Positions 35,865 to 45,505 are shown, counted from the first letter of the stretch. The stretch: 64,000 nt of DNA from Pseudoxanthomonas sp. CF125 (GCF_900104085.1 NZ_FNLD01000003.1:176001-240000), one strand, 5' to 3'. A program made the numbers and translations. Notes: generated by a model not told the origin, from the letters alone.

Positions 35865-36995
35865 ATGCATGAAGAAGACGCCTTAGCCCTGCTGAAACTG
35901 ATCCTTGCCGGCGGTGCCGTCGCGCCCCGCCGCGGTCTGCTGGATGCGCACGGCACTCCCACACGCAGTCTGGCCGCAGGCGCCTCGGCCTGGAGAGCGG
36001 CGGGTCTTAACGAAGCGCAGATACAACGCATCCGCCAGCCCGATAATGAGATCTTGCAACGTGCGCGCCAGTGGCTGGATCACGCCCGTCACCACCTGCT
36101 CGGCTGGCACGATCCCGATTACCCACCCCTGCTGCGCCGGATCGGCAGTCCACCGTTGGCGTTGTTCGTGGACGGCGACCCTTCCCTGCTCTGGCATGCC
36201 GGGGTCGCCATCGTGGGCAGCCGCTCGCCTACCGCCGGCGGGCGCGACAATGCGCATTCCTTCGCCAAGGCGTTTGCAGCTTCGGGCACCGCGGTGATCA
36301 GCGGAATGGCGGCAGGCATCGATGCCGCCGCCCATGAAGCGGCGCTGTCGGTACCGCAAGGGGTCACGGTCGCCGTGCTCGGCACCGGACCGGACCTCGC
36401 CTATCCGCCGCACCATGCCGGCTTGCGCGAACGCATCGCCGCGCAAGGGGCGGTGGTCAGCGAACATCCGCCCGGCACCCCGGCCAAGCCGGCGCATTTC
36501 CCCAGCCGCAACCGGATCCTGGCCGGCCTGGCTTTGGGCACGCTGGTAGTGGAGGCCACCGAGCGCTCCGGCGCCCTGATCACCGCCCGCCAGGCCGGCG
36601 ACAACGGGCGCGAAGTGTTCGCCGTGCCCGGGTCCATCCACAACCCGATGGCGCGGGGCTGCCACCGGCTGATCCGGGAAGGAGCCGGCCTGGTGGAGAA
36701 CGCCCAGGAGGTGCTCGACGCGCTGGTGCCGATGGCCAGCGAACTGGCCGATTTCCTGCGCGGGCGGCTTGCGGGCAGCCTGGCCCGTCCCCATATCGGT
36801 GCCGACAACGCCCTTGCGCCGCTTAACCCCGACTACCAGCCCTTGTGGCTGGCGCTGGGCCATGACCCAACCGGTATGGATTTGCTGGTCGAGCGGACCG
36901 GATTGACGGCCGCCGAACTGTCCTCCATGCTGCTGGTCATGGAACTGGATGGACGGGTGGCGGTCGAACACGGGCGCTACTCGCGCAAGACCTAG
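35865..36995 (+). CDS. dprA: DNA-processing protein DprA (Smf)
   Basis: DprA binds incoming single-stranded DNA and loads RecA during natural transformation. The 376-residue protein has a SAM-like N-terminus, the Rossmann-type core with [36 protein letters not shown] and [20 protein letters not shown], and a winged-helix-like C-terminus (about 315-370). The gene is followed by smg, as in many gamma-proteobacteria. Confidence 0.95.
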   Translation: MHEEDALALLKLILAGGAVAPRRGLLDAHGTPTRSLAAGASAWRAAGLNEAQIQRIRQPDNEILQRARQWLDHARHHLLGWHDPDYPPLLRRIGSPPLALFVDGDPSLLWHAGVAIVGSRSPTAGGRDNAHSFAKAFAASGTAVISGMAAGIDAAAHEAALSVPQGVTVAVLGTGPDLAYPPHHAGLRERIAAQGAVVSEHPPGTPAKPAHFPSRNRILAGLALGTLVVEATERSGALITARQAGDNGREVFAVPGSIHNPMARGCHRLIREGAGLVENAQEVLDALVPMASELADFLRGRLAGSLARPHIGADNALAPLNPDYQPLWLALGHDPTGMDLLVERTGLTAAELSSMLLVMELDGRVAVEHGRYSRKT

Positions 36996-37036
36996 TTTCT
37001 TTCCTCCACAGCGTCAGGGACGCAGGCCGAGGGGCA

Positions 37037-37510
37037 ATGAAAGAGAGCATCCTGGATGTACTGCTTTACCTGTTCGAACACTACTTCACCGAAGACGCGG
37101 ACCCTGTCCGCGACCGCGACTCGCTCCAAAACGGCCTGATCCAGGCCGGTTTCAGCCCAGCCGAGATCAGCAAGGCGTTCGACTGGCTCGATGCCCTGGC
37201 CGAGCAGCGCCCGGCCGCCAGCGAACCCCGCATCGGCGGCCCCACCCGCGTCTACCACGGTCCCGAGCTGGAAAAGCTGGACGTGGAATGCCGTGGCTTC
37301 CTGCTGTTCCTGGAACAGCACGGCGTGCTGGACGCCGACCAGCGCGAGCTGGTGCTGGACCGCGCCATGGCCCTGGACCAGGACGAACTGGACCTGGACG
37401 ACCTGAAATGGGTCGTGCTGATGGTGCTGTTCAACCAGCCTGGTTCCGAAGCCGCCTATGCGTGGATGGAAACCCAGATGTTCGACGACGAACCTGAACC
37501 GGTACACTAA
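37037..37510 (+). CDS. smg: Smg family protein (DUF494)
   Basis: The 157-residue product [20 protein letters not shown], then [14 protein letters not shown] and [15 protein letters not shown] matches the Smg/DUF494 family throughout. The family sits between dprA and topA in many gamma-proteobacteria. Its biochemical role is not known. Confidence 0.92.
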   Translation: MKESILDVLLYLFEHYFTEDADPVRDRDSLQNGLIQAGFSPAEISKAFDWLDALAEQRPAASEPRIGGPTRVYHGPELEKLDVECRGFLLFLEQHGVLDADQRELVLDRAMALDQDELDLDDLKWVVLMVLFNQPGSEAAYAWMETQMFDDEPEPVH

Positions 37511-37520
37511 ACCCCTGTGA

Positions 37521-37541
37521 CCTTCCCCGTTGCGGGGAAGG
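37521..37541 (+). terminator. Hairpin after smg
   Basis: CCTTCCCCG-TTG-CGGGGAAGG forms a perfect 9-bp stem 10 bp after the smg stop and 21 bp before the next start. There is no T-tract, so it may attenuate or stabilise RNA rather than terminate. Confidence 0.5.
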
Positions 37542-37562
37542 GCGAATCTTGCAGGGAACGCA

Positions 37563-38243
37563 ATGAGCGAGTGGTATTACTCCGCGGGTGTCGACCAGCG
37601 CCAAGGGCCGCTGGATAACGACGATTTGATAGCGCAATTCCGCCAGGGCCGCATCGGTCTGGATACGCTGGTCTGGCGCGACGGTCAGGCGAAATGGCAG
37701 CCGCTGGGCGATTTCGCGGCGGAGCTGGGACTTGCCGGCGGCGCGCTTCCGCCGCCGTTGCCGCCACGCCCGGTATCGATGCCGCAACGTGTTTCGGCCC
37801 CGCCCAAATCCGGCCTGTCCGGCTGCATGATCGCCCTCATCGTTGCCGGCGCCCTGTTCATTCCGGTGGTCGCAATCCTGGCGGCGATCGCGCTGCCCGC
37901 CTACAACGACTACACGCTGCGGGCCAAGGTGGCCTCGGCCCTGCCCGTCGCCGAGCCGGTGAAAGCGGCCTTCGCCGCGCATGTGGCGCGCGAGCAAACC
38001 TGCCCGAACAACGAAGAAGCCGGTTTCGGCACGCCGGAGAGCTATGCCAGCGGCACCGTCGCTTCGATCTCCTTCGGCCAGTTCGAGAGCGACCTGTGCG
38101 GCATGGAATTGATCCTCACCGTGCCCGGCAAGGAAGCGCTGGACGGCAAGGCGGTGTGGCTGGAATACGATCCGTCCGATTCGTCCTGGCAATGCAGTTC
38201 GGAAATCGACGACAAGTTACTGCCGATCAAATGCCGCGGATGA
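37563..38243 (+). CDS. GYF-domain protein with pilin-like C-terminal domain
   Basis: Residues 1-55 form a GYF_2 domain (MSEWYYSAGVDQRQGPLDND, then TLVWRDGQAKWQPL). After a Pro-rich linker a hydrophobic helix reads ALFIPVVAILAAIALPAYND, then YTLRAKVASAL, as in type IV pilins. The globular part contains four cysteines (near QTC, LCGM, WQCSS, IKCRG). There is no prepilin peptidase site (G|FTLxE), so the chain should be a membrane-anchored periplasmic protein with a cytoplasmic GYF domain. First of three adjacent GYF genes. Confidence 0.78.
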   Translation: MSEWYYSAGVDQRQGPLDNDDLIAQFRQGRIGLDTLVWRDGQAKWQPLGDFAAELGLAGGALPPPLPPRPVSMPQRVSAPPKSGLSGCMIALIVAGALFIPVVAILAAIALPAYNDYTLRAKVASALPVAEPVKAAFAAHVAREQTCPNNEEAGFGTPESYASGTVASISFGQFESDLCGMELILTVPGKEALDGKAVWLEYDPSDSSWQCSSEIDDKLLPIKCRG

Positions 38244-38390
38244 GGATGCGCGTGCGTTGTTCGCGCTGGCGCGGTTGAATTCGCAGCTTCGCGATGGTTT
38301 TTCGGCGAAGGATCCCAGGTTTCAAACCATTGCGCTGGGCAGGGCGCAGCGCTTGGGTTTATTTTTCTGCAAACGGTCTGGGGAGACCAC

Positions 38391-39413
38391 ATGTCCATCT
38401 GGTATTACACCGACGCCGAACGACAGCAGCAGGGGCCGCTGTCCACCGATGAACTCAAGCAGTACTTCCACCGCGAAATCGTCAATCCGGACACTCTGGT
38501 CTGGCGCGATGGAATGCTGCATTGGCGCGCATTGAGCGAATTGGCCGAGCAGTTGAATCTGCTGCCTGCCGCCGCTGCGGCCGCCGAACCGCCGCCATCG
38601 GCCAAAGCGGGGCCGCCTGCGCTGGCACCGTTGCCTCCGGTAGCGGAACCGGAGCCCGCACCGACGATCGCTCCGGCGCCGACCAGCGGCCGTGCCGTGT
38701 TCAACCTGGGCAGCGAGCCTTCCGAATTGCCGCCGCAGGTGCTGGCCGAAGCTCACCAGCGCGCCGTGCAGGCGCTCGACAATCTGGATTCCGGCAATCC
38801 CTACCGCCCCTCCCAGGCCGCACTGCGCAGTCGCGCGCCGGCGGCGCGCAACGAGGACATCGTCTACGCCGGGTTCTGGAAACGCGCGGCGGCGGCCATC
38901 GCGGACAGCATGGTCATCGGGCTCATCGGCAGATTCGGCGGCGAAGCGTTGGGCACACTGCTGGGCGACCTGGCCGGGGGTGGCGAGCTTGCGGTAGCGC
39001 TGATGATCGCATCGGTTACTTTGTTGCTGCAGGCCTGCTACTACGCTTTTTTCCACGCGTCCTTCAATGCAGCGACGCCCGGCAAAATGCTGATCGGCAT
39101 CAAGGTGGTGCGCAGCGACGGCGAAAGCATCAGCTTCCTGCGCGCGCTCGCGCGCTATTTCGCCACCATTCCCAGCGCCCTCCTGCTGGGCATCGGTTAC
39201 CTGATGGCCGGCTTCACCGCTCGCAAGCAGGCCCTGCACGATATGATCTGCGACACGGTGGTGGTGGATAAATGGGCCTTCACCGCACAGCCGGAAATGC
39301 AGCGGCACGAGCTGGGAACCGCCGCGGTGGTGGTGCTGGTGGGATATTTCGGGCTGATACTGCTGGGGGTGATATTGATGGTAGCGCTGGGATTCGGCTC
39401 CGTCCTTAGATAG
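38391..39413 (+). CDS. GYF and RDD domain membrane protein
   Basis: The 340-residue protein has an N-terminal GYF_2 domain (MSIWYYTDAERQQQGPLSTD, then TLVWRDGMLHWRAL) and a Pro/Ala linker (about 60-110). The RDD membrane domain follows (VYAGFWKRAAAAIADSMVIG, then TPGKMLIGIKVVRSDG and ALHDMICDTVVV). RDD proteins have been linked to ion transport in some bacteria; here the role is unknown. Paralogous to the next gene. Confidence 0.85.
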   Translation: MSIWYYTDAERQQQGPLSTDELKQYFHREIVNPDTLVWRDGMLHWRALSELAEQLNLLPAAAAAAEPPPSAKAGPPALAPLPPVAEPEPAPTIAPAPTSGRAVFNLGSEPSELPPQVLAEAHQRAVQALDNLDSGNPYRPSQAALRSRAPAARNEDIVYAGFWKRAAAAIADSMVIGLIGRFGGEALGTLLGDLAGGGELAVALMIASVTLLLQACYYAFFHASFNAATPGKMLIGIKVVRSDGESISFLRALARYFATIPSALLLGIGYLMAGFTARKQALHDMICDTVVVDKWAFTAQPEMQRHELGTAAVVVLVGYFGLILLGVILMVALGFGSVLR

Positions 39414-39445
39414 GCGCGTTGATAAAGGACTTTGAAGGAAAGCTT

Positions 39446-40393
39446 ATGGAAAACTGGTACTACGCCGACGCCGAACGTCAACGCCAAGGGCCGCTCAGCG
39501 CGGACGAGTTGGCGCAACGCTTCCATCAGGGCCGGCTGCGCCTGGACACGCTGGTATGGCGCGATGGCATGGCCGAATGGCAGCCGCTGCGCGATTTCAC
39601 CGCCGAACTGGCCCTGCACCAGGCACCGGCGGAAACCTTCTACACACCGGTCGAGCCCGCGGCTGCGGCAACGACCGCCAGCGGAACGGCACCCGCTTTC
39701 GGGGAACCCAGCGGCGATGCAGCCGGCAGCGCTTCGCCCTACGCCCCGCCCAGCGCGGCGCTGACTTCCGACGAAGCCTTCTATGCTGGCGGCGAAGTGG
39801 TCTACGCCGGTTTCTGGAAACGCGTGGCGGCCTACATGATCGACGCCATGGTCATTGGTGTCGCCACCCAGATCGTGCAGCTGGTGGTGATGGGGCTGTT
39901 CTTCGGCCTCAACGCCTCCAGCATGAGCAACCCGGAAACCATGTTCGCCAGCGGCGCCGGCATCCTGTTCGTGCTGGCGCTGTACGTGGTGCCGCTGGCC
40001 ATGAACGCCGCTTATTACGCCGCTTTCCACGCCTCCTCCAAACAGGCCACGCTGGGCAAGATGGCGGTGGGCATCAAAGTAGTGCGCACCGATGGCACCC
40101 GCATCAGCCTGGCGCGCGGCGTAGGCCGGTTCTTCGGCACCATTCTGAGCAGCCTGACTATCGGCATCGGCTTCCTGATGGCGGCCTTCACCGAGCGCAA
40201 ACAGGGCCTGCACGACATGATCTGCGACACCCTGGTGGTGGATAAGTGGGCGTACACCGCCCATCCTGAATGGCAGAAACGTGAACTGGGCACGGTCACC
40301 GTCGTGATTCTTGCCATTTTTGGCGTGCTGATACTGCTTTTCGGGGCGATCATGGTGTTCGCGATGATCGGAATCGCCAGCTCCATGCGCTGA
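39446..40393 (+). CDS. GYF and RDD domain membrane protein (paralogue)
   Basis: The 315-residue protein has the same layout as its neighbour: GYF_2 (MENWYYADAERQRQGPLSAD, then TLVWRDGMAEWQPL), linker, RDD domain (VVYAGFWKRVAAYMIDAMVI, then TLGKMAVGIKVVRTDG, LHDMICDTLVVDKW) and a last membrane helix. The two clearly arose by duplication. ATG 39446 follows AAGGAAAGC. Confidence 0.85.
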   Translation: MENWYYADAERQRQGPLSADELAQRFHQGRLRLDTLVWRDGMAEWQPLRDFTAELALHQAPAETFYTPVEPAAAATTASGTAPAFGEPSGDAAGSASPYAPPSAALTSDEAFYAGGEVVYAGFWKRVAAYMIDAMVIGVATQIVQLVVMGLFFGLNASSMSNPETMFASGAGILFVLALYVVPLAMNAAYYAAFHASSKQATLGKMAVGIKVVRTDGTRISLARGVGRFFGTILSSLTIGIGFLMAAFTERKQGLHDMICDTLVVDKWAYTAHPEWQKRELGTVTVVILAIFGVLILLFGAIMVFAMIGIASSMR

Positions 40394-40460
40394 CCGGGCC
40401 GCAGCCCGCGCTTGACAGCCATGGGTCCGGCGTGATTCCACTATAAATAGAAGAAACCTG

Positions 40461-40488
40461 AACGCCCGGGGCATACACCCCGGGCGTT
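40461..40488. terminator. Hairpin upstream of topA
   Basis: An 11-bp perfect inverted repeat AACGCCCGGGG/CCCCGGGCGTT lies between the GYF-RDD gene and topA. On the minus strand a T-rich stretch follows; on the plus strand it is weaker. It probably ends transcription of the GYF cluster. Confidence 0.6.
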
Positions 40489-40551
40489 GGCTTCTACGCC
40501 GACCCCATCTGAAGGACACTCGCCGGCCCCGCCGGCGCTCGAACCCAACCC

Positions 40552-43095
40552 ATGCCTAAGCACCTGCTCATCGTCGAATCGCCCGCCAAGGCCAAGACGA
40601 TCAACAAATACCTCGGCAAGGACTTCACCGTCCTGGCTTCCTACGGCCATGTCCGCGACCTGGTGCCGAAGGAGGGGGCGGTAGACCCCGATCAGAATTT
40701 CGCGATGAGCTACGCGCTGATCGACAAGAACGAAAAACACGTGGAAGCCATCGCCAAGGCCGCCAAGAGCGCCGATGCCATCTACCTGGCCACCGACCCG
40801 GACCGCGAGGGCGAGGCCATCAGCTGGCATATCGCCGAGATCCTGAAGGAGCGCGGCCTGCTCAAGGACAAGACGCTGGAACGGGTGGTGTTCACCGAGA
40901 TCACCCCGCGCGCCATCAAGGAAGCCATGACCAAGCCGCGCCAGATCGCCGGCGACCTGGTCGATGCGCAGCAGGCGCGCCGCGCGCTGGACTACCTTGT
41001 GGGCTTCAATCTGTCGCCGGTGCTGTGGCGTAAGGTGCAGCGCGGCCTGTCCGCCGGGCGCGTGCAGTCGCCGGCGTTGCGCATGATCGTAGAGCGCGAG
41101 GAAGAGATCGAAGCGTTCATCGCGCGCGAATACTGGTCCATCGAGGCCGAGTGCGCGCATCCCTCGCAGGCCTTCACCGCCAAGCTGGTGAAGCTGGACG
41201 GACAGAAGTTCGAACAGTTCACCGTCACCGACGGCGACACCGCCGAAGCGGCGCGCCTGCGCATCCAGCAGGCCGCGCAAGGCGCGCTGCACGTCACCGA
41301 CGTGGTCAGCAAGGAACGCAAGCGCCGTCCTTCGCCGCCGTTCACCACCTCCACCCTGCAGCAGGAAGCTTCGCGCAAGCTCGGCTTCACTACGCGCAAG
41401 ACCATGCAGGTCGCGCAGAAACTTTATGAAGGCGTGGCCATCGGCGAGGAAGGCACGGTCGGCCTGATCAGCTACATGCGTACCGACTCGGTCAACCTGT
41501 CGCAGGACGCGCTGGACGAGATCCGCGACGTGATCGCGCGCGATTTCGGCACCGCATCGCTGCCGGACAAGCCCAACGTCTACCAGACCAAATCGAAGAA
41601 CGCGCAGGAAGCCCACGAAGCGGTCCGCCCCACTTCGGCGTTGCGCACGCCCGCGCAGGTTTCGCGCTTCCTGTCCGACGACGAACGCAAACTCTACGAA
41701 CTGGTCTGGAAGCGCGCCGTCGCCTGCCAGATGATTCCCGCCACCCTCAACACCGTCAGCGTCGAGCTGGCCGCCGGCAGCGAGCACAGCTTCCGCGCCA
41801 GCGGCACCAGCGTGGTCGTGCCCGGGTTCCTGGCCGTGTACGAGGAAGGCAAGGACACCAAGACCTCCGAGGACGAGGACGAAGGCCGCAAGCTGCCGCT
41901 GATGAAGCCCGGCGACCGCGTGCCGCTGGACCGCATCCACGCCGAACAGCATTTCACCCAGCCGCCGCCGCGTTTCACCGAAGCGGCACTGGTCAAGGCG
42001 TTGGAGGAATACGGCATCGGCCGTCCCTCGACCTACGCTTCGATCATCCAGACACTGCTGTTCCGCAAGTACACCGAAATGGAAGGGCGCAGCTTCCGTC
42101 CCACCGACGTGGGCCGCGCGGTCAGCAATTTCCTCAGCGGACATTTCACCCAGTACGTCGATTACGACTTCACCGCCAAGCTCGAGGACGAGCTGGACGC
42201 GGTGTCGCGCGGCGAAGAGGACTGGATCCCGCTGATGGAGCGTTTCTGGGGCCCGTTCAAGCAACTGGTCGAAGACAAGAAGGAGTCGGTGGACCGCAGC
42301 GAGGCCACCGGCGCGCGCGAGCTGGGCAGCGACCCCAAGACCGGCAAGCCGGTCAGCGTGCGCCTGGGCCGGTACGGACCGTATGCGGCGATCGGCAGCA
42401 CCGCCGAGGATGCGGAAGACAAGCCGACCTTCGCCTCGCTGCGTCCCGGCCAGAGCATGCACACCATTTCCCTGGAGGACGCGCTGGAGCTGTTCAAGCT
42501 GCCGCGCAAGCTGGGCCAGGACAAGGACGAGGAAGTCAGCGTCGGCATCGGCCGTTTCGGCGCCTTCGCCAAGCGCGGCAGCGTGTATGCGTCGCTGAAG
42601 AAGGAGGACGACCCGTACACCATCGATCTGGCGCGCGCGGTGTTCTTGATCGAAGAGAAGGAAGAGATCGCGCGCAACCGCGTCATCAAGGAATTCGACG
42701 GCAGCGATATCCAGGTGCTCAACGGCCGCTATGGCCCTTACATCAGCGACGGCAAGCTCAACGGCCGCATTCCCAAGGATCGCGAACCCGCTTCGCTGAC
42801 GCTGGAGGAAGTGGTGAAGCTGCTGGAGGAAACCGGCAAGCCGATGCGCAAGGGTTTCGGCAAGAAGACGGCTGCCAAGAAAACCGCTGTGAAGAAGGAA
42901 GCGGCGCCGAAGAAGGCCGCGGCCAAGAAAGCCGTGAAGAAGGCCCCCAAGAAAACCGCCGCGAAGAAGACTGCCGCGAAGAAGGCACCGGTTCGCAAAT
43001 CGGTGGCCCCGGTGGTCGAGCCTGCCAAATCGCTGCTGACGCCGGCCGCCAACATCGAGCTGGGCAAGAAGCGGATCGTCAAGGCGGCGAAGTAA
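40552..43095 (+). CDS. topA: DNA topoisomerase I
   Basis: This type IA enzyme relaxes negative supercoils. The 847-residue protein has the Toprim domain (LIVESPAKAKTINKYLG, ATDPDREGEAISWH with the acidic triad) and nucleophile Tyr in ISYMRTDSVNLS. C-terminal repeats (RLGRYGPYAAIG, then VGIGRFGAFAKRG, LNGRYGPYISDGK) follow. Zinc fingers of the E. coli type are absent. The tail (about 770-825) is a Lys/Ala-rich KKTAAKK repeat, likely DNA-binding. Confidence 0.97.
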   Translation: MPKHLLIVESPAKAKTINKYLGKDFTVLASYGHVRDLVPKEGAVDPDQNFAMSYALIDKNEKHVEAIAKAAKSADAIYLATDPDREGEAISWHIAEILKERGLLKDKTLERVVFTEITPRAIKEAMTKPRQIAGDLVDAQQARRALDYLVGFNLSPVLWRKVQRGLSAGRVQSPALRMIVEREEEIEAFIAREYWSIEAECAHPSQAFTAKLVKLDGQKFEQFTVTDGDTAEAARLRIQQAAQGALHVTDVVSKERKRRPSPPFTTSTLQQEASRKLGFTTRKTMQVAQKLYEGVAIGEEGTVGLISYMRTDSVNLSQDALDEIRDVIARDFGTASLPDKPNVYQTKSKNAQEAHEAVRPTSALRTPAQVSRFLSDDERKLYELVWKRAVACQMIPATLNTVSVELAAGSEHSFRASGTSVVVPGFLAVYEEGKDTKTSEDEDEGRKLPLMKPGDRVPLDRIHAEQHFTQPPPRFTEAALVKALEEYGIGRPSTYASIIQTLLFRKYTEMEGRSFRPTDVGRAVSNFLSGHFTQYVDYDFTAKLEDELDAVSRGEEDWIPLMERFWGPFKQLVEDKKESVDRSEATGARELGSDPKTGKPVSVRLGRYGPYAAIGSTAEDAEDKPTFASLRPGQSMHTISLEDALELFKLPRKLGQDKDEEVSVGIGRFGAFAKRGSVYASLKKEDDPYTIDLARAVFLIEEKEEIARNRVIKEFDGSDIQVLNGRYGPYISDGKLNGRIPKDREPASLTLEEVVKLLEETGKPMRKGFGKKTAAKKTAVKKEAAPKKAAAKKAVKKAPKKTAAKKTAAKKAPVRKSVAPVVEPAKSLLTPAANIELGKKRIVKAAK

Positions 43096-43170
43096 CTCGG
43101 CGCGGTGTCGAAGCTGGTGGCTGGGCAAGGCAGTTCGGGCTGCTCGCATTGTGGGCGCCCGCCAAATGGA

Positions 43171-43270
43171 ATCGTCATTCCCGCGAAGGCGGGAACCCAG
43201 CGACTTCCGCTTGTCCCGCAGGTGGGTCGCACCAAAGGCACTGGGTTCCCGCCTTCGCGGGAATGACGAT
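43171..43270. repeat. REPIN-like perfect inverted repeat
   Basis: Two perfectly complementary 30-bp arms (43171-43200 and 43241-43270) contain the CCCGCGAAGGCGGGAA core of Xanthomonadales REP sequences. They are separated by a 40-bp centre. It lies between topA and tsaC and could act as a terminator or RNA stabiliser. Confidence 0.85.
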
Positions 43271-43350
43271 CTGAGAATAATCCGGATGGTTCTGGCATCG
43301 CTATGGTCAATGCCATCCGCACATGAAAGCCGGTCGACAGGCCACTTCCG

Positions 43351-43914
43351 ATGATCAACTCGCTACTTTCAATCCACGAAGCCGCCACCGCCCTGCAGAC
43401 CGGCGGAGTCATCGCCTATCCGACCGAAGCGGTCTGGGGCCTGGGTTGCGACCCGCGCGATGAAGATGCCGTACTGCGGCTCTTGGCGATCAAGCAGCGC
43501 GATGTCGATAAGGGCCTGATCCTGATCGCCTCGCATCTGGAGCAGCTGCGGCCGTTCCTGGATCTGGCCGCCGTGCCTGCGGAAAACCTGGCGGCGGTGC
43601 TCGCCACCTGGCCGGGCCCGCATACCTGGGTGATGCCCGCCAGCACCACCGCGCCGCGCTGGATCACCGGCACGCACGACGGCATCGCCGTGCGCATCAG
43701 CGCGCATCCGCTGGTGATCGAGCTCTGCCATGCCTACGGCGGCGCCCTGGTTTCCACCAGCGCCAACCGGGCCGGACAGCCGGCGGCGTTCACGCGCGAG
43801 ACGCTCGACCCTGTGGTGCTGGCAGGCGTGGACGGACTGGTCGCCGGGGAAACCGGCGGACTCGGCGCGCCTACCGCCATCCGCGATGCGCTGACCGGCG
43901 CTGCCATCAGGTAG
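43351..43914 (+). CDS. tsaC: Threonylcarbamoyl-AMP synthase
   Basis: TsaC (YrdC/Sua5 family) makes threonylcarbamoyl-AMP for t6A37 in tRNAs reading ANN codons, including the AUA-reading tRNA-Ile at 1433. The 187-residue product has the hallmark GGVIAYPTEAVWGLGCDP, KQRDVDKGLILI and ALVSTSANRAGQPA. Length fits TsaC rather than the longer Sua5. Confidence 0.94.
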   Translation: MINSLLSIHEAATALQTGGVIAYPTEAVWGLGCDPRDEDAVLRLLAIKQRDVDKGLILIASHLEQLRPFLDLAAVPAENLAAVLATWPGPHTWVMPASTTAPRWITGTHDGIAVRISAHPLVIELCHAYGGALVSTSANRAGQPAAFTRETLDPVVLAGVDGLVAGETGGLGAPTAIRDALTGAAIR

Positions 43915-43984
43915 GTCGGGGTTACACTCCGACGGGCGCGGTGCCGGATATCTTCCGTACGTCGGGGGCGTAGCCCCGACCTAC
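43911..43984. repeat. Inverted repeat after tsaC
   Basis: GTAGGTCGGGG (43911-43921) faces CCCCGACCTAC (43974-43984). The right part, 26 bp including GGGGGCGTAGCCCCGACC, occurs again unchanged at 46637-46662, so this is a dispersed repeat family. Confidence 0.8.
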
Positions 43985-44005
43985 CAATACGCGCAAGATA
44001 CCTGC

Positions 44006-44662
44006 ATGCCGCTTCTTCGCCCCATAGCCCTGCTCCTCGGCCTATCCCTGGCCACCATGCCTGCACGCGTGCCTGCGCAGGACGTCACCATCTACCGCTG
44101 CATCGGTGCGGCCGGCAAGCTGACCCTGCGCGACTCACCTTGCGCGAAGGGCGAAACCCAGGAAGTGCGCTCCATGCAGCGGCCCAAGGATCCCGCGCCC
44201 AGCGCCCTGCCGGCGCCTAAGCCGGCCCCGCCCCCGGCAAATGTCCCGACGCGCGAAGTGCAGGTCATCTACCGCACTCCGCCGCGCCCGATGTACGAAT
44301 GCGTCACCGCCGAGGGCAAGCGCTATATCAGCGACAACGGCGAAGGCAATCCGCGTTCGGTTCCTCTGTGGACGCTGGGTTATCCGGTGTGGTCGCATCG
44401 TGGCGGCTCCGGCGGCGGCGGGCCCCGGCCGCCTGACGGCCGCCGTCCGCACCTGCCTGGCGCAATCGTTCCGGGCGGCTACACCTGGGTTCGCGACGAG
44501 TGTCACGCGTTGCCGCAGGAAGATGTCTGCTCACGCCTGTCCGACCGCCGTTATGAAATCATCCGCCGTTACAACAGCGCCCTGCAAAGCGAGAGGCGCC
44601 AACTGGAACTGGAGCAGCGCGGCATCGATGCGCGCATCGCCAACGATTGCGGAAATTACTGA
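44006..44662 (+). CDS. DUF4124 domain secreted protein
   Basis: A signal peptide (LLRPIALLLGLSLATMPARV) is followed by the DUF4124 motif VTIYRCIGAAGKLTLRDSPC. A Pro-rich linker and a second Cys-containing segment (YECVTAEGKRYISDNGEG) come next, then a C-terminal helical coil with C near DECHALPQEDVC. Total 218 residues. DUF4124 proteins are periplasmic and of unknown function. Its stop overlaps the next gene's start (TGATG). Confidence 0.8.
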   Translation: MPLLRPIALLLGLSLATMPARVPAQDVTIYRCIGAAGKLTLRDSPCAKGETQEVRSMQRPKDPAPSALPAPKPAPPPANVPTREVQVIYRTPPRPMYECVTAEGKRYISDNGEGNPRSVPLWTLGYPVWSHRGGSGGGGPRPPDGRRPHLPGAIVPGGYTWVRDECHALPQEDVCSRLSDRRYEIIRRYNSALQSERRQLELEQRGIDARIANDCGNY

Positions 44663-45306
44663 TGAAGTTCGGATACGTCTTGCCTGTCCTGTTGTTGTTC
44701 GCCTCGCCGGCCGGCGCCGACGAAGTCGTGTTCTATCGCTGCACCGACGCAAGCGGTGCGCTGACCATGCAGAACATGCCGTGCCCGAAGGGCCAAAAGC
44801 AGGAAAAGAAGGTCATGCAGAGCGTAAGCACGGTGCCGATGGGAGCCGCCGCGCCCACTAAAGCGGCTCCGTCGCACGGAACTCCTTCTGTGTCGCCGGC
44901 TGCGGCGTCCACGGTGGCGCCAACGGTCACGGCCGCACCGAAACCGGCCGAAGCCGCCACCGAGCCCGCTGCCGAGAAGCGCTTGCCGCCTCCGATTCTT
45001 TTCCAATGCACCACCTACGACAAGGACACCTACATCACCGAGGGCGAGGAACCGCAATCGCGCTGCGTCCCCCTGCGCACGGTGGGCCTGGACGGCAATC
45101 CGCAGACCGGCGCGGGCGAAGCCTGCGAGATGATGCGCGACCAGTGCGCGCGCGTAGCCGACGGCGCGCTGTGCGAAGCGTGGAAGAAACGCCTGGGAGA
45201 GACCGAAGTGGCCTGGCGCTTCGCGCGCCCGGGCAACGAAGCGAAGAACAAGGCGGAGTTCGAGCGCACGCAGAAGATCTGGCGCGAGAGCACATGCGGG
45301 GAGTAG
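44662..45306 (+). CDS. DUF4124 domain secreted protein (paralogue)
   Basis: Start ATG 44662 overlaps the preceding stop. The 214-residue protein has a signal peptide (FGYVLPVLLLFASPAGA) and DUF4124 motif VVFYRCTDASGALTMQNMPC. An Ala/Pro/Thr-rich linker and a Cys-containing C-terminal part (FQCTTYDKDTYITEGEE, then EACEMMRDQCARV) follow. Same layout as its neighbour, from which it arose by tandem duplication. Confidence 0.8.
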   Translation: MKFGYVLPVLLLFASPAGADEVVFYRCTDASGALTMQNMPCPKGQKQEKKVMQSVSTVPMGAAAPTKAAPSHGTPSVSPAAASTVAPTVTAAPKPAEAATEPAAEKRLPPPILFQCTTYDKDTYITEGEEPQSRCVPLRTVGLDGNPQTGAGEACEMMRDQCARVADGALCEAWKKRLGETEVAWRFARPGNEAKNKAEFERTQKIWRESTCGE

Positions 45307-45315
45307 TGCCTTAGC

Positions 45316-45504
45316 TTTCCTTCTCCCATCGGGAGAAGAACCTGCCCCGTACTTGATACGGGGTGGCGCGAAGCGACGGATGAGGGAATAGCAGTGACTT
45401 CCCATCCAACTTTCATTACAAGCCGATACTCCATTCCCTCATCCGCCCCCGTATCAAGTACGGGGCAGGCTCTGCGGGCACCTTCTCCCGATGGGAGAAG
45501 GAAA
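45316..45504. repeat. Long nested inverted repeat, bidirectional terminator-like
   Basis: Three nested perfect arm pairs: 23 bp (about 45316-45338 with 45482-45504), 23 bp (45341-45363 with 45449-45471) and 13 bp (45376-45388 with 45434-45446). The outer arms contain CTTCTCCC and GGGAGAAG. It lies between two convergent genes. A related single-arm copy sits inside priA (54508-54660). Confidence 0.85.
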
Positions 45505-45505
45505 A

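Noticed and set aside
40441..43149. Minus-strand open frame of 902 codons opposite topA
   Set aside because: The plus strand encodes an unmistakable topoisomerase I; the antisense product has no family features.
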